From: Pseudomonas sp. PSB18
Lineage (GTDB): Bacteria > Pseudomonadota > Gammaproteobacteria > Pseudomonadales > Pseudomonadaceae
DNA length: 64,000 nt
NCBI RefSeq assembly: GCF_014596565.1
Contig: NZ_NOIN01000003.1
Location: forward strand, 372,001 to 436,000
Direction of reading: 5' to 3'
Made by a program: the position numbers and the translations under genes. Each line of letters begins with the position of its first letter. The first letter of the stretch is position 1. The notes under the pieces were generated by a model. That model did not search any database and was not told the origin of the DNA. It saw only the letters and a list, made by a program, of their open reading frames with translations. Positions 25,158 through 35,078 of the stretch are shown one piece after another.

Positions 25158-27080
25158 TCAACTATACGGACGATGCGCCTCGCGGAACCAGTCCATGCCA
25201 TGGGGCAGGCGCCATGGCCGGACGGCGGCGCGCTTTTCAACCTGGGTCAGGCACATGGCGTTCATCCAGTAGTGCACCAGCAACAGATGGAATACCTCGT
25301 CGCCACGCCGATCCCAGATCACATCGTCTTGCTGGCGACCCGGTTCGATGGGTTTGAGCCGGCAGTCGTTCTGGTCATGCATGCCTTGCAGGCAGGTCCC
25401 CGTCTCGTAGTTGATCAGCAGCACCGGGTGGTTGATTTCCGGATAGGGTTTTTCCAGCTCCGGCATGTACCAGTATTGCCCGAGGTTGTGCCTGTCCGGG
25501 GTTTGCATGGCGATCCGGGTCTTGTTCTGCGGGTCGGTGGCCAGGGCCGGTTTGGAGTCGGTGTTGTTGCGCACGATGTACAGCAACGTAAACGGGTCTT
25601 CCTGAGTCTTTTCCGTCTGCACCACTTTGACCCGGCCGAACGAGTCATGACACAGGCGTGCCGAGACTTTCACCGTCGGGTTGAGGTCTCTGCCCGCCTG
25701 GCCGAAGCCGGCGATGATCCCGTCGACGCCCGGCGTTTCCAGGTCGTTGCCCGCCAGCACATACGTGAGGCCGGCCAACGGGTTTGGCGCCATGTACTTG
25801 GTCAGGGCGTCCCAACGCTGGAGCGCCTTGTCACTGGCGCCGTTCAGCTGCAGCGCCTCACGCATGCGACGACCCGGGTAGTAACGCTTGTCGCGAGGCC
25901 AGCGCTCAGTGGCCATCAATAGCTTATGCCCGCTTTTTTGTTTCACCAGCGAGGCCAGCGCATCCCAGAACTGTTCAAAGTCTTCGCTGGAGGCATCCGC
26001 TGCCGGCGGGGTGTGAAAGGTTTCGTGGGTTTCCTTGCTCTTGCTGTCGACGAACACTAGCCGCAGGGCTGGGCCGGTTGTCGCCGCGACAGATGCCTTG
26101 AGCCGATTGGAGCGGCCGAGAACAATCGTCGACTCCTGCCAATCCGCTTTGATTTCCGCCTTGTAGCTGGTGTACCACCGGTAGGCCTGTTCCACTGCCG
26201 TGCGGGTTGCGCCAGTGTTGATGAAGTAATAGACCGGCGAGAGGCTCAATTCCACAATCGCGGGATCGTTGGCCAGCGACTCGCGCCATTTGCTGAAATC
26301 CGCGTTGCAGTTATTGGGCTCCATCGAGTTGAAGTTGATCGAATGGGTGCCCCCCCGGGTGGTCAGGTTGGCCTTGCGATGGGCCAGGTGTTTCTTGACC
26401 GTTTCCGAAATCGAGGTCGAGGCGCTGCCGCTGACGAAAGCGCCGTACTCGGCCTTGACCATCGCATCGAGGGTGTTGGTCTGGCTGAGATAACTCTTGA
26501 GCGCGGTCATCGCGTAGTTCAGCGAGCCGCCGACGGTGACCTCACTGACGATATCGACACCGAAAGCGAGGAAGAAGTCAAAGAACGGCTGCGGCTTGTC
26601 CTCGTCGAAAGCCTCGGGCAGTGCCTTGACTCGTTCCTTGAAGGCTTCGGTGGCGTTGGCGGGGTCGACCGCAAGCGTCAGTTTCCACAGCCGTGCCGTG
26701 TGGCTGTAGAGCGCGGCCTCACGCTCCTCGAAGGTTTTGATCTCGCTGCCGAACGTGACTTTGAAACCCGCGGAAAAGGCACCGTATTTACCAGCCGCCT
26801 CGACGCTCGATTGGGTATGGCTTTCATAATCGTCGCGGGAAGAAAACGTCTCGACCGTGGAGTTGTCCTGGGAGACCGCTGTGCTCATGGTGACGTGCTT
26901 GCCCACGTTGTAGGACGTGTCTTTGTAGGGCACGGTCCGTTTACCCGACTCGGTATCACCGACCTTTTGACATTCCTTCCTGTCGCCGGCCCAGTCGAGC
27001 CGATTCAGGCCGCGTCCCAGTAACTGCGAACCGCCGATATCACGCGGATCATTTGCACTGCCTTGGAGTCCTTCGTTCAT
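25158..27080 (-). CDS. MACPF (perforin-like) domain protein
   Basis: A 640-residue protein with a membrane-attack-complex/perforin domain at about residues 55-300. It shows the signature FGVDIVSEVTVGGSL (about 173-187), the helix-cluster region around SLNYAMTALKSYLSQT, then GGTHSIN and FSKWRESLANDPAIVELSLS with PVYYFI, the usual end of MACPF domains. The C-terminal 200 residues look beta-rich (NHPVLLINYETGTCLQG) and may bind a receptor. No signal peptide. The ATG at 27080 has GGGAGAAAGG upstream; a GTG at 27101 is the alternative. Bacterial MACPF proteins include insecticidal ones such as GNIP1Aa; the role here is unknown. Confidence 0.78.
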   Translation of the reverse strand: MNEGLQGSANDPRDIGGSQLLGRGLNRLDWAGDRKECQKVGDTESGKRTVPYKDTSYNVGKHVTMSTAVSQDNSTVETFSSRDDYESHTQSSVEAAGKYGAFSAGFKVTFGSEIKTFEEREAALYSHTARLWKLTLAVDPANATEAFKERVKALPEAFDEDKPQPFFDFFLAFGVDIVSEVTVGGSLNYAMTALKSYLSQTNTLDAMVKAEYGAFVSGSASTSISETVKKHLAHRKANLTTRGGTHSINFNSMEPNNCNADFSKWRESLANDPAIVELSLSPVYYFINTGATRTAVEQAYRWYTSYKAEIKADWQESTIVLGRSNRLKASVAATTGPALRLVFVDSKSKETHETFHTPPAADASSEDFEQFWDALASLVKQKSGHKLLMATERWPRDKRYYPGRRMREALQLNGASDKALQRWDALTKYMAPNPLAGLTYVLAGNDLETPGVDGIIAGFGQAGRDLNPTVKVSARLCHDSFGRVKVVQTEKTQEDPFTLLYIVRNNTDSKPALATDPQNKTRIAMQTPDRHNLGQYWYMPELEKPYPEINHPVLLINYETGTCLQGMHDQNDCRLKPIEPGRQQDDVIWDRRGDEVFHLLLVHYWMNAMCLTQVEKRAAVRPWRLPHGMDWFREAHRPYS

Positions 27081-27102
27081 CGCCTTTCTCCCATCGCTCA
27101 CG

Positions 27103-27201
27103 TTGTATCAACTGATGCCAATTGACGGGATTCAGTATCAGGAGGCCGCTGCCGAGCCGACAGTCCAGAGCGGTGTCAGTCCGGTATCAGTTTGGTATCA
27201 G
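27103..27201. promoter_or_regulatory. Phased direct repeats between MACPF unit and its divergent regulator
   Basis: GGTGTCAG at 27172-27179, GGTATCAG at 27183-27190 and GGTATCAG at 27194-27201 start exactly 11 bases apart, on one face of the helix. Further look-alikes are AGTATCAG at 27134-27141 and TTGTATCA at 27103-27110. The cluster lies in the 204-base gap between the divergent genes and is a strong candidate binding array for the XRE regulator at 27285. Confidence 0.6.
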
Positions 27202-27284
27202 GCAAAATGCCATCTTTTCGTTAACGTGGCGGATGGAGAGGAGTAGACTCGGGCGTCTGCCGTTGACTTCCCCTGGCGATCAAC

Positions 27285-30200
27285 ATGGACCCCAGACACC
27301 GCGTGCTCCCTGCCCCACCCAAGCGCGACGCTTCGGTGTCCGATGGTCGCGTACTGCTGGACGCCGGGTTGTTGAAAGGGCTGCGCAAACAACATGGCCT
27401 GAGCCAGGAGACTCTGGCCGAAGCCTGCCTGAACCGGCACCTGTGCGTGTCCATCGCCTCCATCAAACGCGCCGAAACCGGCAAACCGGTGCTCTACCGC
27501 ACGGCCCGTCACCTGGCGACGGCCTTCGATGTCGACGTGAGTGCGTTGTTGGGCGCTGCCGTTTCGACGATGCTGGTGGAGATCGAGCAATCGGTCACCG
27601 AGTTGCATGAGAAGGCCCTGGCACAACAGGTGCTGAAACAAGCCGATGACGCGGTCATCCGCTACGTGCTGGAACTGTCTTTTGCCATCGAGGGGTTGCC
27701 CGAGGTATTGGCGGACGACATTGAACGCCTGGTCCGGCAATTTGGCGGCGCAGCACCCGTCATCGTCCAGGATGTCGTCATCACCCAATTCGGCTCACCC
27801 CAAGCGTATCGCAGCGACAGCGAGCGTGGCCTGTTGTGCGCACTGACGCTGAGCCGGGAGCACTTCGCGAAGCCGGGGCACGCTTTGTTGCTGCGGCTGG
27901 TGCGCCTGGGCAGCGAAACGACGATGCCGGAGGGCGATGCAATCCTGCTGGCACGACAGCCGTTGTCGGACCGTCACGGTCACGCACCGGTGTATGTCGC
28001 GCAGAACTTGCTGGAACAACTCGCTTCGCGCTTCGAGTTTTCCTCCACCAACGAGGCCTTTCCCGCCTATCGAAAGTGCCGGCGCTTGCGCAGCCTCGAC
28101 GAAAACGCCCCCCGGCCGTTGGTGGGGCGGGCCATTGAGTTGCTGCAGTTCAAGGGCGTGATCGAAGCCACCCACGAGTGCCAGGACGGCCATGTGGTCT
28201 ATGTGCGCGGCATGGCGGGCATCGGCAAGACACGGCTGGTCAGCGAGTTTGTCGACATCGCCCGGCAAAGCGGTTTCGCTTGTCATCGTGCCGATGTGCT
28301 GGACTTCGGCATGGACAACAGCCTCTGGCCGTTTGGGCAGTTGGTGAGCAGCTTGCTGGGTGTCGCTGGCGCTACGTCGATCAACGCTTCGCAGCTGGAG
28401 GCCGGGTTGTCCCGCCTGAAAGTGGCGCCCGAACATTGGATGTTCCTTCAGGTCCTGACGGCTGTTTCACCCGCCGAGCCGCCCGCTTTGTATGCAGCGA
28501 TGAGCAGCCCGGCTCGCACCCAGGGGCTGCTGCTCGCCTTGCTCGAGGTGTTGCGGCGAATGGCGGTGCAACAGCCCTTGCTGATCGGCCTGGAGGACCT
28601 GCATTGGGGCGACGCCCCCTTGTTTACGCTGCTGGGCAAGCTGCTCGATGCCACGGACGACGCGCCCATCGTCTGGCTGCTGACGTCCCGCCCGGACGGC
28701 GACCCGCTGGAAACCGCAATCCGCGCGCACGCGAACACCCCCATGAGTGTGCTCGACATCGCGCCGATCCGCGCACGGGAGGCCACCGCCCTGGCCGCCC
28801 AATTCATTGATGTCGACCCGCATTACCGGGCCGATTGTGTCATCCGTGCCCAAGGCAACCCGTTGTACCTGACGCAGTTGCTGGCGAGCCAGGAAGGTAC
28901 TTTTCCCGACAGCCTGCGGCACCTGATCCAGACCCGCGTTGACAAGCTGTCCTCGCACCAGCGTCACGCCCTGCATTACGCCGCGGTGCTGGGCAATCGC
29001 TTCGAACTGGCGCTCTGGCGCGAGGCACTTGGACAGCCTGACTATCTGCCAACGGCCGACATGCGCCAAGGGCTGCTGCGCGAAATCGAGCCGGGAAGCT
29101 TCCTGTTCGTCCATGACCTGGTCATGCATTGCCTGTACGACGCGATCCCCGACGTGCTGCGTGAACAGTTGCATCGGACGGTAGCGAAACTCTACCGCGA
29201 GCGCGACCGCGTGCTCCATGCCCAGCATCTGCTGCGGGGCAAAGACCCGGCGGCGTTCGATGCTCTGTTGGCGGCCATGAGCGAAAAACACCTCGCCTGT
29301 CAGTACGACAGTGTGCTCGCGCTGGCACATCAATGTGCGGTGTTCGTCGAGCGCACCCACAGCAGTTTCTCCTTCGCGTTGTTGTGCGGTCAGGCTTGTT
29401 CTGGTCTGGGCCAGACGGCGCAAGCACGGGAACACTTCCAGCGGGCGCTGGCTTTGGCGGAACAGCCGCAGGACCGGATCGAGTCGGCGCTGGGCCTGGC
29501 GGCAGTCCTCAATACCCTCGAATGCCTGGACGAAGAAGAACGCCTGATCGAAGACATGCTGCCCGTCGCCCAGGCCCTGCGAGCCCACACGGCACAGGCC
29601 AGGCTGTATCAGTTGCACGGCAACATCTATTTTCCCCGTGGCGACTATGTCGAGTGTCGTCGCTTGCACGAAGAGGCGCTCTCCTTTGCGAGGATCGGCC
29701 GGCACCTGGAAACCGAGGCCAAGGCCCTGAGCGGGATCGGCGACTCATACTACGCCCAAGGGCACATGCAGACCGCCTACGAAGTCTTCGACCAATGCGT
29801 GCGCTTGTGCGAGCGGAATGGGTTGGTGGACGTGGAAGCGGGCAATCGCAGCGCCCGCGGCTCGGCTCAGTTCTACCTGGGCCAGCCGCACCTGGCGTTG
29901 CGCGACGCCACGGAGGCCATCGAAAGCAGTCGCAGGATCGGCAACCATCGGGCGGAAGTGTTCTCGCGCCTGACCGCCTCCTGGGTGCTGGTGGCAAGTT
30001 CTCAGCAAGCGTCGGCAGAGCAGCAATTGACCTGCGCCCTGGAGCTGGCGCGCAACCTGGGCGCCAGCCGTTTCGAAGCGATCCTGCTGGAAGGACTGGC
30101 ACGGGTGGCCTTGCACCAGGGTGAACGCGAGCTGGCGCAGACGTTGATCACGGATGCGGCAAGCCTGGTTGAACGCTTCGACCTGCACCGCTATATCGGA

Positions 30201-30581
30201 CCTTGGATCTACGGCAGCCTGGCGATGATGGTCGACGATCCGCAACTCAGCGAACAGGCGCTATTGAAGGGCGAGACTCAACTCACCCAAGCCTGCCTCG
30301 CCCACAACATCCTGCGCTTTCGCGTGGCCGCCGCTGAAACCTGTCTGCTGGCGGGGAACATCGAACAGGCAATCCGGCATGGGCAGCAGATGGCCGTGCT
30401 GCCCGAATCCGCGTCATGCGCGTGGGTCAGTCATCATGTGCGGTTGATCGACGTGGCGGGCCAATGGTTGCAGGGCGATCAAACGAAGGGGGAGTCGTTG
30501 AAAGGCATTCAACGCGAAGCGCAGCAGATGGGCTTTGCGGCGACGATGCCGCGATTGCTGCAGTTGCTGGATGCTCAGTGA
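27285..30581 (+). CDS. XRE/cyclase-like/AAA/TPR multidomain regulator
   Basis: A 1098-residue cytosolic regulator. An XRE-like HTH is at about 29-90 (LRKQHGLSQETLAEACLN), then a degenerate class III cyclase-like segment at about 120-255 (VITQFGSPQAYRSDSERGLL). An AAA/STAND ATPase starts at about 280 with Walker A GMAGIGKT at 309-317 and a Walker-B-like LLIGLEDLHWGD. A long TPR-type helical array runs from about 700 to the end. The plan matches signal-integrating STAND ATPases. It faces the MACPF gene across phased repeats and is its likely regulator. The start ATG has only a weak ribosome site. Confidence 0.82.
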   Translation: MDPRHRVLPAPPKRDASVSDGRVLLDAGLLKGLRKQHGLSQETLAEACLNRHLCVSIASIKRAETGKPVLYRTARHLATAFDVDVSALLGAAVSTMLVEIEQSVTELHEKALAQQVLKQADDAVIRYVLELSFAIEGLPEVLADDIERLVRQFGGAAPVIVQDVVITQFGSPQAYRSDSERGLLCALTLSREHFAKPGHALLLRLVRLGSETTMPEGDAILLARQPLSDRHGHAPVYVAQNLLEQLASRFEFSSTNEAFPAYRKCRRLRSLDENAPRPLVGRAIELLQFKGVIEATHECQDGHVVYVRGMAGIGKTRLVSEFVDIARQSGFACHRADVLDFGMDNSLWPFGQLVSSLLGVAGATSINASQLEAGLSRLKVAPEHWMFLQVLTAVSPAEPPALYAAMSSPARTQGLLLALLEVLRRMAVQQPLLIGLEDLHWGDAPLFTLLGKLLDATDDAPIVWLLTSRPDGDPLETAIRAHANTPMSVLDIAPIRAREATALAAQFIDVDPHYRADCVIRAQGNPLYLTQLLASQEGTFPDSLRHLIQTRVDKLSSHQRHALHYAAVLGNRFELALWREALGQPDYLPTADMRQGLLREIEPGSFLFVHDLVMHCLYDAIPDVLREQLHRTVAKLYRERDRVLHAQHLLRGKDPAAFDALLAAMSEKHLACQYDSVLALAHQCAVFVERTHSSFSFALLCGQACSGLGQTAQAREHFQRALALAEQPQDRIESALGLAAVLNTLECLDEEERLIEDMLPVAQALRAHTAQARLYQLHGNIYFPRGDYVECRRLHEEALSFARIGRHLETEAKALSGIGDSYYAQGHMQTAYEVFDQCVRLCERNGLVDVEAGNRSARGSAQFYLGQPHLALRDATEAIESSRRIGNHRAEVFSRLTASWVLVASSQQASAEQQLTCALELARNLGASRFEAILLEGLARVALHQGERELAQTLITDAASLVERFDLHRYIGPWIYGSLAMMVDDPQLSEQALLKGETQLTQACLAHNILRFRVAAAETCLLAGNIEQAIRHGQQMAVLPESASCAWVSHHVRLIDVAGQWLQGDQTKGESLKGIQREAQQMGFAATMPRLLQLLDAQ

Positions 30582-30614
30582 CGTCGCGGACCTTCCGTTG
30601 GTTGGAGCCACGCC

Positions 30615-30705
30615 ATCGCGAGCAGGCTCGCTCCCACAGGCGTACGTGGTGAACACAAATCTCTCACCTGCACAGAACCAATGTGGGAGCGAGCCTGCTC
30701 GCGAT
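30615..30705. repeat. REP inverted pair
   Basis: ATCGCGAGCAGGCTCGCTCC with its inverted copy TGTGGGAGCGAGCCTGCTCG, between the MACPF-locus regulator and DUF488. Confidence 0.85.
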
Positions 30706-30793
30706 GGCGTCCGGACATTCGACACCTTCATTCCCGTGATAACCCAACCGCCAACGCCTATGCTGATCCCATCTCCTCGACAGGCCGGCCGTC

Positions 30794-31198
30794 ATGATCC
30801 AATGCAAACGCGCCTACGAAGCGCCCGCCCCCGACGATGGCCGGCGCGTGCTGGTCGACCGCCTGTGGCCGCGCAATTGCCGCAAGGACGAATTGAACAT
30901 CGATGCATGGCTCCAGGACGTCGCGCCGTCTTCTGAACTGCGCAAGGCATTAAAGAGCGGTGAGATGTCCTTTGATCAGTTCAAAACGGCCTATCGTCAG
31001 GAACTGGGCGCGCAACCGCAGCACTGGTGGAAGCTGGTCGACATCGCCTGCAATGGCACCCTCACCCTGGTTTACGCAGCCAGATCGCCCCTCGAAAACA
31101 ATGCCGTGGTGCTGGCCGAATGGCTGGAGGATGAGGTGGAAAAACGGGCGCAGATGAGTTCGCCTGCGTGTTATCTGCCTGAGTTTCCCGGCCACTGA
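30794..31198 (+). CDS. DUF488 family protein
   Basis: A 134-residue DUF488 protein with the typical RVLVDRLWPRNCRKDEL stretch, DAWLQDVAPSSELRKAL, and LTLVYAARSPLENNAVVLAE near the end. The family function is unknown. It stands alone between a REP pair and the diamine/amino-acid antiporter gene. Confidence 0.88.
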   Translation: MIQCKRAYEAPAPDDGRRVLVDRLWPRNCRKDELNIDAWLQDVAPSSELRKALKSGEMSFDQFKTAYRQELGAQPQHWWKLVDIACNGTLTLVYAARSPLENNAVVLAEWLEDEVEKRAQMSSPACYLPEFPGH

Positions 31199-31320
31199 AC
31201 CCGAGCCGACGCCAAAGGCTTTTCCGCATGACCGACCACCCGAACTCGCCACGGCAAGCCTTGCGACATCTCTATCTTCAGCTATAGCTAAGTCTTTACC
31301 GTGCGTTGAGCGAGGCAGGG

Positions 31321-32787
31321 ATGTCAGTCACCAGGAAGATGACGGTGGTGCAATTGACCATGCTGACCGCCGTGAACATGCTCGGCTCAGGCATTGTGTT
31401 GTTGCCCACCAAACTCGCCGAGGTCGGGGGCATATCTATCCTCTCCTGGCTGGTCACGGCCACCGGTTCATTGGCGCTGGCCTATTCGTTCGCCCGCTGC
31501 GGGATGCTCAGTCGCAAGACCGGTGGCATGGGGGGCTACGCCGAATATACCTTCGGCAAGGGCGGCAACTACATCACCAACTACACCTATGGCCTGTCGC
31601 TGCTGATCGCCAACGTGGCGATCAGCATCACCGCCGTGGGCTACATCCAGGAGCTTCTGCAGGTCCGGCTGGACTCCTTGCAAGTGGGGTTGGCGACCAT
31701 CGCGTTGTTGTGGATCACCACGTTCGCCAATTTCGGCGGCGCGCGGATCACCGGCCGGATAGGTTCAGTCACCGTGTGGGGTGTCATCGCACCGGTGGTA
31801 CTCGTCTCGACCATTGGCTGGTTCTGGTTCGACAGCAGCATCTACGCCGCGGGTTGGAACCCGCACGACAAGAGCTGGTATGAAGCGGCGGGGGCCTCCG
31901 TGGCGATCACGTTGTGGGCATTTCTTGGCCTGGAGTCGGCGTGTGCCAATACCGACGCCGTGGAGAACCCCGAGAAGAACGTGCCCATTGCGGTGCTGGG
32001 CGGCACGCTGGGAGCGGCGGTGCTCTACATCGTCTCCACCAACGTGATTGCCGGAATCGTCGACAACCCTGAACTGGCCGCATCCACTGCACCGTTCGGG
32101 CTGGTTTTCGCCAAGATGTTCACGCCGTTCGTGGGCGATATCGTGATGGGATTGATGGTGCTGGCCTGCATCGGTTCGTTGCTGGGATGGCAGTTCACCA
32201 TTGCCCAGGTCTACAAAAGCTCGGCGGACACCGGGTATTTCCTGCCGATCTTCGCCAAGACCAACAAAGCCGGTACGCCGATTGTCGGCATGCTGGTATT
32301 GCTTGCCGCACAAACGGCACTGGGCTTGCTCACCATCAGCCCTGACCTGAGCAAGCAGTTCGACATTCTCGTCAACCTCGCGGTGGTCACCAACCTGGTG
32401 CCCTACATCCTCTCCATGGCCGCGTTGATGACCCTGCAAAAAGTCTCCAACGTTCCCCCCGGCAAGGCCCTGGTGACCAACATCATTGCCTGGGTAGCGG
32501 CGGCCTACAGCTATCTCGCGCTCTACAGCTCGGGCGAGCAGGCGTTGATGCTCGGGGGCGTGGCGACCCTTTTCGGCTACACGCTGTTCGGCTTCGTCAA
32601 CAACCGCCTCATTCGCCTTGAAGCACTCAATAACAGTGTGCCGACGCAAACCGTCAGCGCACAACATCTCAAAGGCGAGCCAGTACCGGTAAACCACTTG
32701 AATAAAGCCACTTCGGGGGCCTGCCATGACGGAAAACAAGCACACGCTCGGGATGCTCACCCTGCTGGTCAGCAGTCCGCCGGATAA
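31321..32787 (+). CDS. Basic amino acid/diamine antiporter (PotE/CadB-like APC permease)
   Basis: A 488-residue APC-superfamily transporter with about 12 membrane segments. The helix-1 motif AVNMLGSGIVLLPTKLAEVG, GGMGGYAEYTFGKGGNYITN and the helix-6 LWAFLGLESACANTDAVENP stretch match PotE/CadB antiporters. The ATG at 31321 follows AGGCAGGG. The last 20 codons overlap the next gene by 62 bases and look composition-driven (HARDAHPAGQQSAG), so the C-terminus may be a recent extension. With the decarboxylase it should form an acid-resistance/polyamine cycle importing the amino acid and exporting the amine. Confidence 0.87.
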   Translation: MSVTRKMTVVQLTMLTAVNMLGSGIVLLPTKLAEVGGISILSWLVTATGSLALAYSFARCGMLSRKTGGMGGYAEYTFGKGGNYITNYTYGLSLLIANVAISITAVGYIQELLQVRLDSLQVGLATIALLWITTFANFGGARITGRIGSVTVWGVIAPVVLVSTIGWFWFDSSIYAAGWNPHDKSWYEAAGASVAITLWAFLGLESACANTDAVENPEKNVPIAVLGGTLGAAVLYIVSTNVIAGIVDNPELAASTAPFGLVFAKMFTPFVGDIVMGLMVLACIGSLLGWQFTIAQVYKSSADTGYFLPIFAKTNKAGTPIVGMLVLLAAQTALGLLTISPDLSKQFDILVNLAVVTNLVPYILSMAALMTLQKVSNVPPGKALVTNIIAWVAAAYSYLALYSSGEQALMLGGVATLFGYTLFGFVNNRLIRLEALNNSVPTQTVSAQHLKGEPVPVNHLNKATSGACHDGKQAHARDAHPAGQQSAG

Positions 32788-35032
32788 ACGTACGGTCTTC
32801 GGTCGAGCTCTGCTTCAACTGATCAGCGACGTGGAACAACGGGCCATCAGCATGCTGGTGTCGGAATCCCTGAGCGATGCCACGTCGATCCTGAATTCAG
32901 ACCCGGCCATTCAATGTGTCCTGCTCAGTTGGGAAATGGACGACAGCGAAGGCCACGAGCAATGCATCAAGCTGCTGACCAACCTGCGTGAACGCAACAC
33001 CCGGGTACCGGTCTTCCTGATCAGCGATCGCAGTACTGCCTCCAGTATTCCCCTGGTGGTCATGCAGCACGCCGACGATTTCATCTGGCTGCCGGAGGAC
33101 ACCAGCCGCTTCCTCAGCGGTCGCATCCTGGCGGCCATCGAACGGTATCGCAAAGCCGCCCTGCCCCCCATGTTCGGTGCGCTGGTCAGGTTTGCCAGTT
33201 CCTATGAGTACTCCTGGCACACCCCCGGCCATGCGGGTGGCACGGCGTTCCTCAAGAGTACCGCTGGCCGGGCGTTCTATGAGTTCTTCGGGGAAAACCT
33301 GCTGCGTTCCGACCTGTCCATTTCGGTCGGAGAGCTGGGCTCCCTGCTGGATCACAGCGGCCCCATCGGCCAGGGTGAGCGCTATGCGGCCAAGGTGTTC
33401 GGCGCCCATCGCACGTACTACGTCACCAACGGTTCTTCGATGTCCAACCGCGTGATCCTCATGGCCAGCGTCACGCGCAACCAGATCGCCCTCTGCGACC
33501 GCAATTGCCACAAGTCGGCCGAGCATGCGATGACCCTGTCGGGCGCGCTGCCCACCTACCTGGTCCCCACCCGCAACCGCTACGGCATCATCGGCCCGAT
33601 CTTGCCGCAGACCCTGAGCGCCGAGGGGGTTAAAGCGGCCATCGCGAATAATCCGCTGGTCAAGAAAGGTATCGACCCGACACCGGTGCACGCGATCATC
33701 ACCAATTCCACCTACGACGGCTTGACCTACAACGTCACCCGCGTAGAAGAATTGCTCGGACAAAGCGTCGACCGCCTGCATTTCGATGAAGCCTGGTATG
33801 GCTACGCGCGTTTCAACCCGCTGTACCGCAACCGCTTCGCCATGCACGGCGACCCCGACGATCACGATGATTCGAAGCCGACCGTGTTCGCCACCCAGTC
33901 GACACACAAACTGCTTGCAGCCTTGTCCCAGGCCTCGATGATTCACGTGCGCAATGGCCGCAACCCGATCGAACACGGGCGGTTCAACGAATCGTTCATG
34001 ATGCATGCCTCGACGTCGCCCAACTACGCGATCATGGCTTCCTGCGACGTGAGTTCGGCCATGATGGAAGCACCGAGCGGGCAGATCCTGACCAGTGAAT
34101 CCATCGAGGAAGCCGTCGCGTTTCGCCAGGTCCTGTCGCGCATGCACAACGAGATGTCGAGCAAGCACGAATGGTTCTTCACCTGCTGGCAGCCGCCATC
34201 GGTGCGCGTTGGCGCCAGCCAGATGCCGTTCCATGCGGTCGATCCGGTGTTGCTCAAGACGGACCCGAGCTGCTGGGTGTTGCACCCGAACGAGGTATGG
34301 CACGGCTTCGGCGACATCGAAGACGGCTATTGCATGCTCGACCCCATCAAGGTCTCGGTGTTGAGCCCCGGCATGGGTGACGATGGAGACCTGCTCGACT
34401 TCGGCATCCCGGCCTGCGTCCTGACGGCCTACTTGGAACATCAGGGCATCGTGGTCGAGAAGACCACCGACTTCACGATCCTGTTTCTCTTCTCCATCGG
34501 CATCACCAAAGGAAAATGGGGCACCCTGGTCAACGCCCTGCTCGACTTCAAGCGCGACTATGACGAAAACGCCGAGCTTGAGCTGTGCCTGCCGGACCTG
34601 CTGACCGCCAACCAGCAGCGTTACGCCGGCATGGGCCTCAAGGACCTGGCCGATGAAATCTTCGCCGCGATGAAAAAGAACAAGACCACCTCGACCATGG
34701 CCCAGGCTTTCGGCACATTGCCCACAGCGGTGTTCAGTCCGGTGCAAGCCTACGAAAAACTGGTCCGCAACGATGTCGAGCAAGTGACTCTGGAGGACGC
34801 AGCCGGACGCATCGCCGCCACCGGCATCGTGCCGTACCCACCGGGCATCCCCTTGCTGATGCCGGGGGAAAACGCCGGCCCTGCGGATGGGCCTTTGCTG
34901 GCTTATCTGAGAGCACTGGAGAGCTTCGATAGATCCTTCCCGGGCTTCACCCATGACACTCACGGGATCGAAGTGGAGAACGGCGTTTATCGTCTATTGG
35001 TGCTGAAGTCCGACGGGACGAACTTCAATTGA
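32726..35032 (+). CDS. Orn/Lys/Arg decarboxylase (fold-type I, PLP)
   Basis: A 768-residue basic amino acid decarboxylase. The N-terminal wing domain (about 1-135) has a receiver-like fold. The PLP core begins near SYEYSWHTPGHAGGTAFLKS (about 159), with Asp354 in LHFDEAWYG and the Schiff-base Lys395 in QSTHKLLAAL. It resembles P. aeruginosa LdcA, a lysine decarboxylase also next to an antiporter gene, but ornithine or arginine cannot be excluded from sequence. It starts within the antiporter coding region, which points to co-expression. Confidence 0.88.
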   Translation: MTENKHTLGMLTLLVSSPPDKRTVFGRALLQLISDVEQRAISMLVSESLSDATSILNSDPAIQCVLLSWEMDDSEGHEQCIKLLTNLRERNTRVPVFLISDRSTASSIPLVVMQHADDFIWLPEDTSRFLSGRILAAIERYRKAALPPMFGALVRFASSYEYSWHTPGHAGGTAFLKSTAGRAFYEFFGENLLRSDLSISVGELGSLLDHSGPIGQGERYAAKVFGAHRTYYVTNGSSMSNRVILMASVTRNQIALCDRNCHKSAEHAMTLSGALPTYLVPTRNRYGIIGPILPQTLSAEGVKAAIANNPLVKKGIDPTPVHAIITNSTYDGLTYNVTRVEELLGQSVDRLHFDEAWYGYARFNPLYRNRFAMHGDPDDHDDSKPTVFATQSTHKLLAALSQASMIHVRNGRNPIEHGRFNESFMMHASTSPNYAIMASCDVSSAMMEAPSGQILTSESIEEAVAFRQVLSRMHNEMSSKHEWFFTCWQPPSVRVGASQMPFHAVDPVLLKTDPSCWVLHPNEVWHGFGDIEDGYCMLDPIKVSVLSPGMGDDGDLLDFGIPACVLTAYLEHQGIVVEKTTDFTILFLFSIGITKGKWGTLVNALLDFKRDYDENAELELCLPDLLTANQQRYAGMGLKDLADEIFAAMKKNKTTSTMAQAFGTLPTAVFSPVQAYEKLVRNDVEQVTLEDAAGRIAATGIVPYPPGIPLLMPGENAGPADGPLLAYLRALESFDRSFPGFTHDTHGIEVENGVYRLLVLKSDGTNFN

Positions 35033-35078
35033 GGAAGGCGCCGATTCCTGGCGCCCCTTTCTCCAGCGGGTACAGAGG

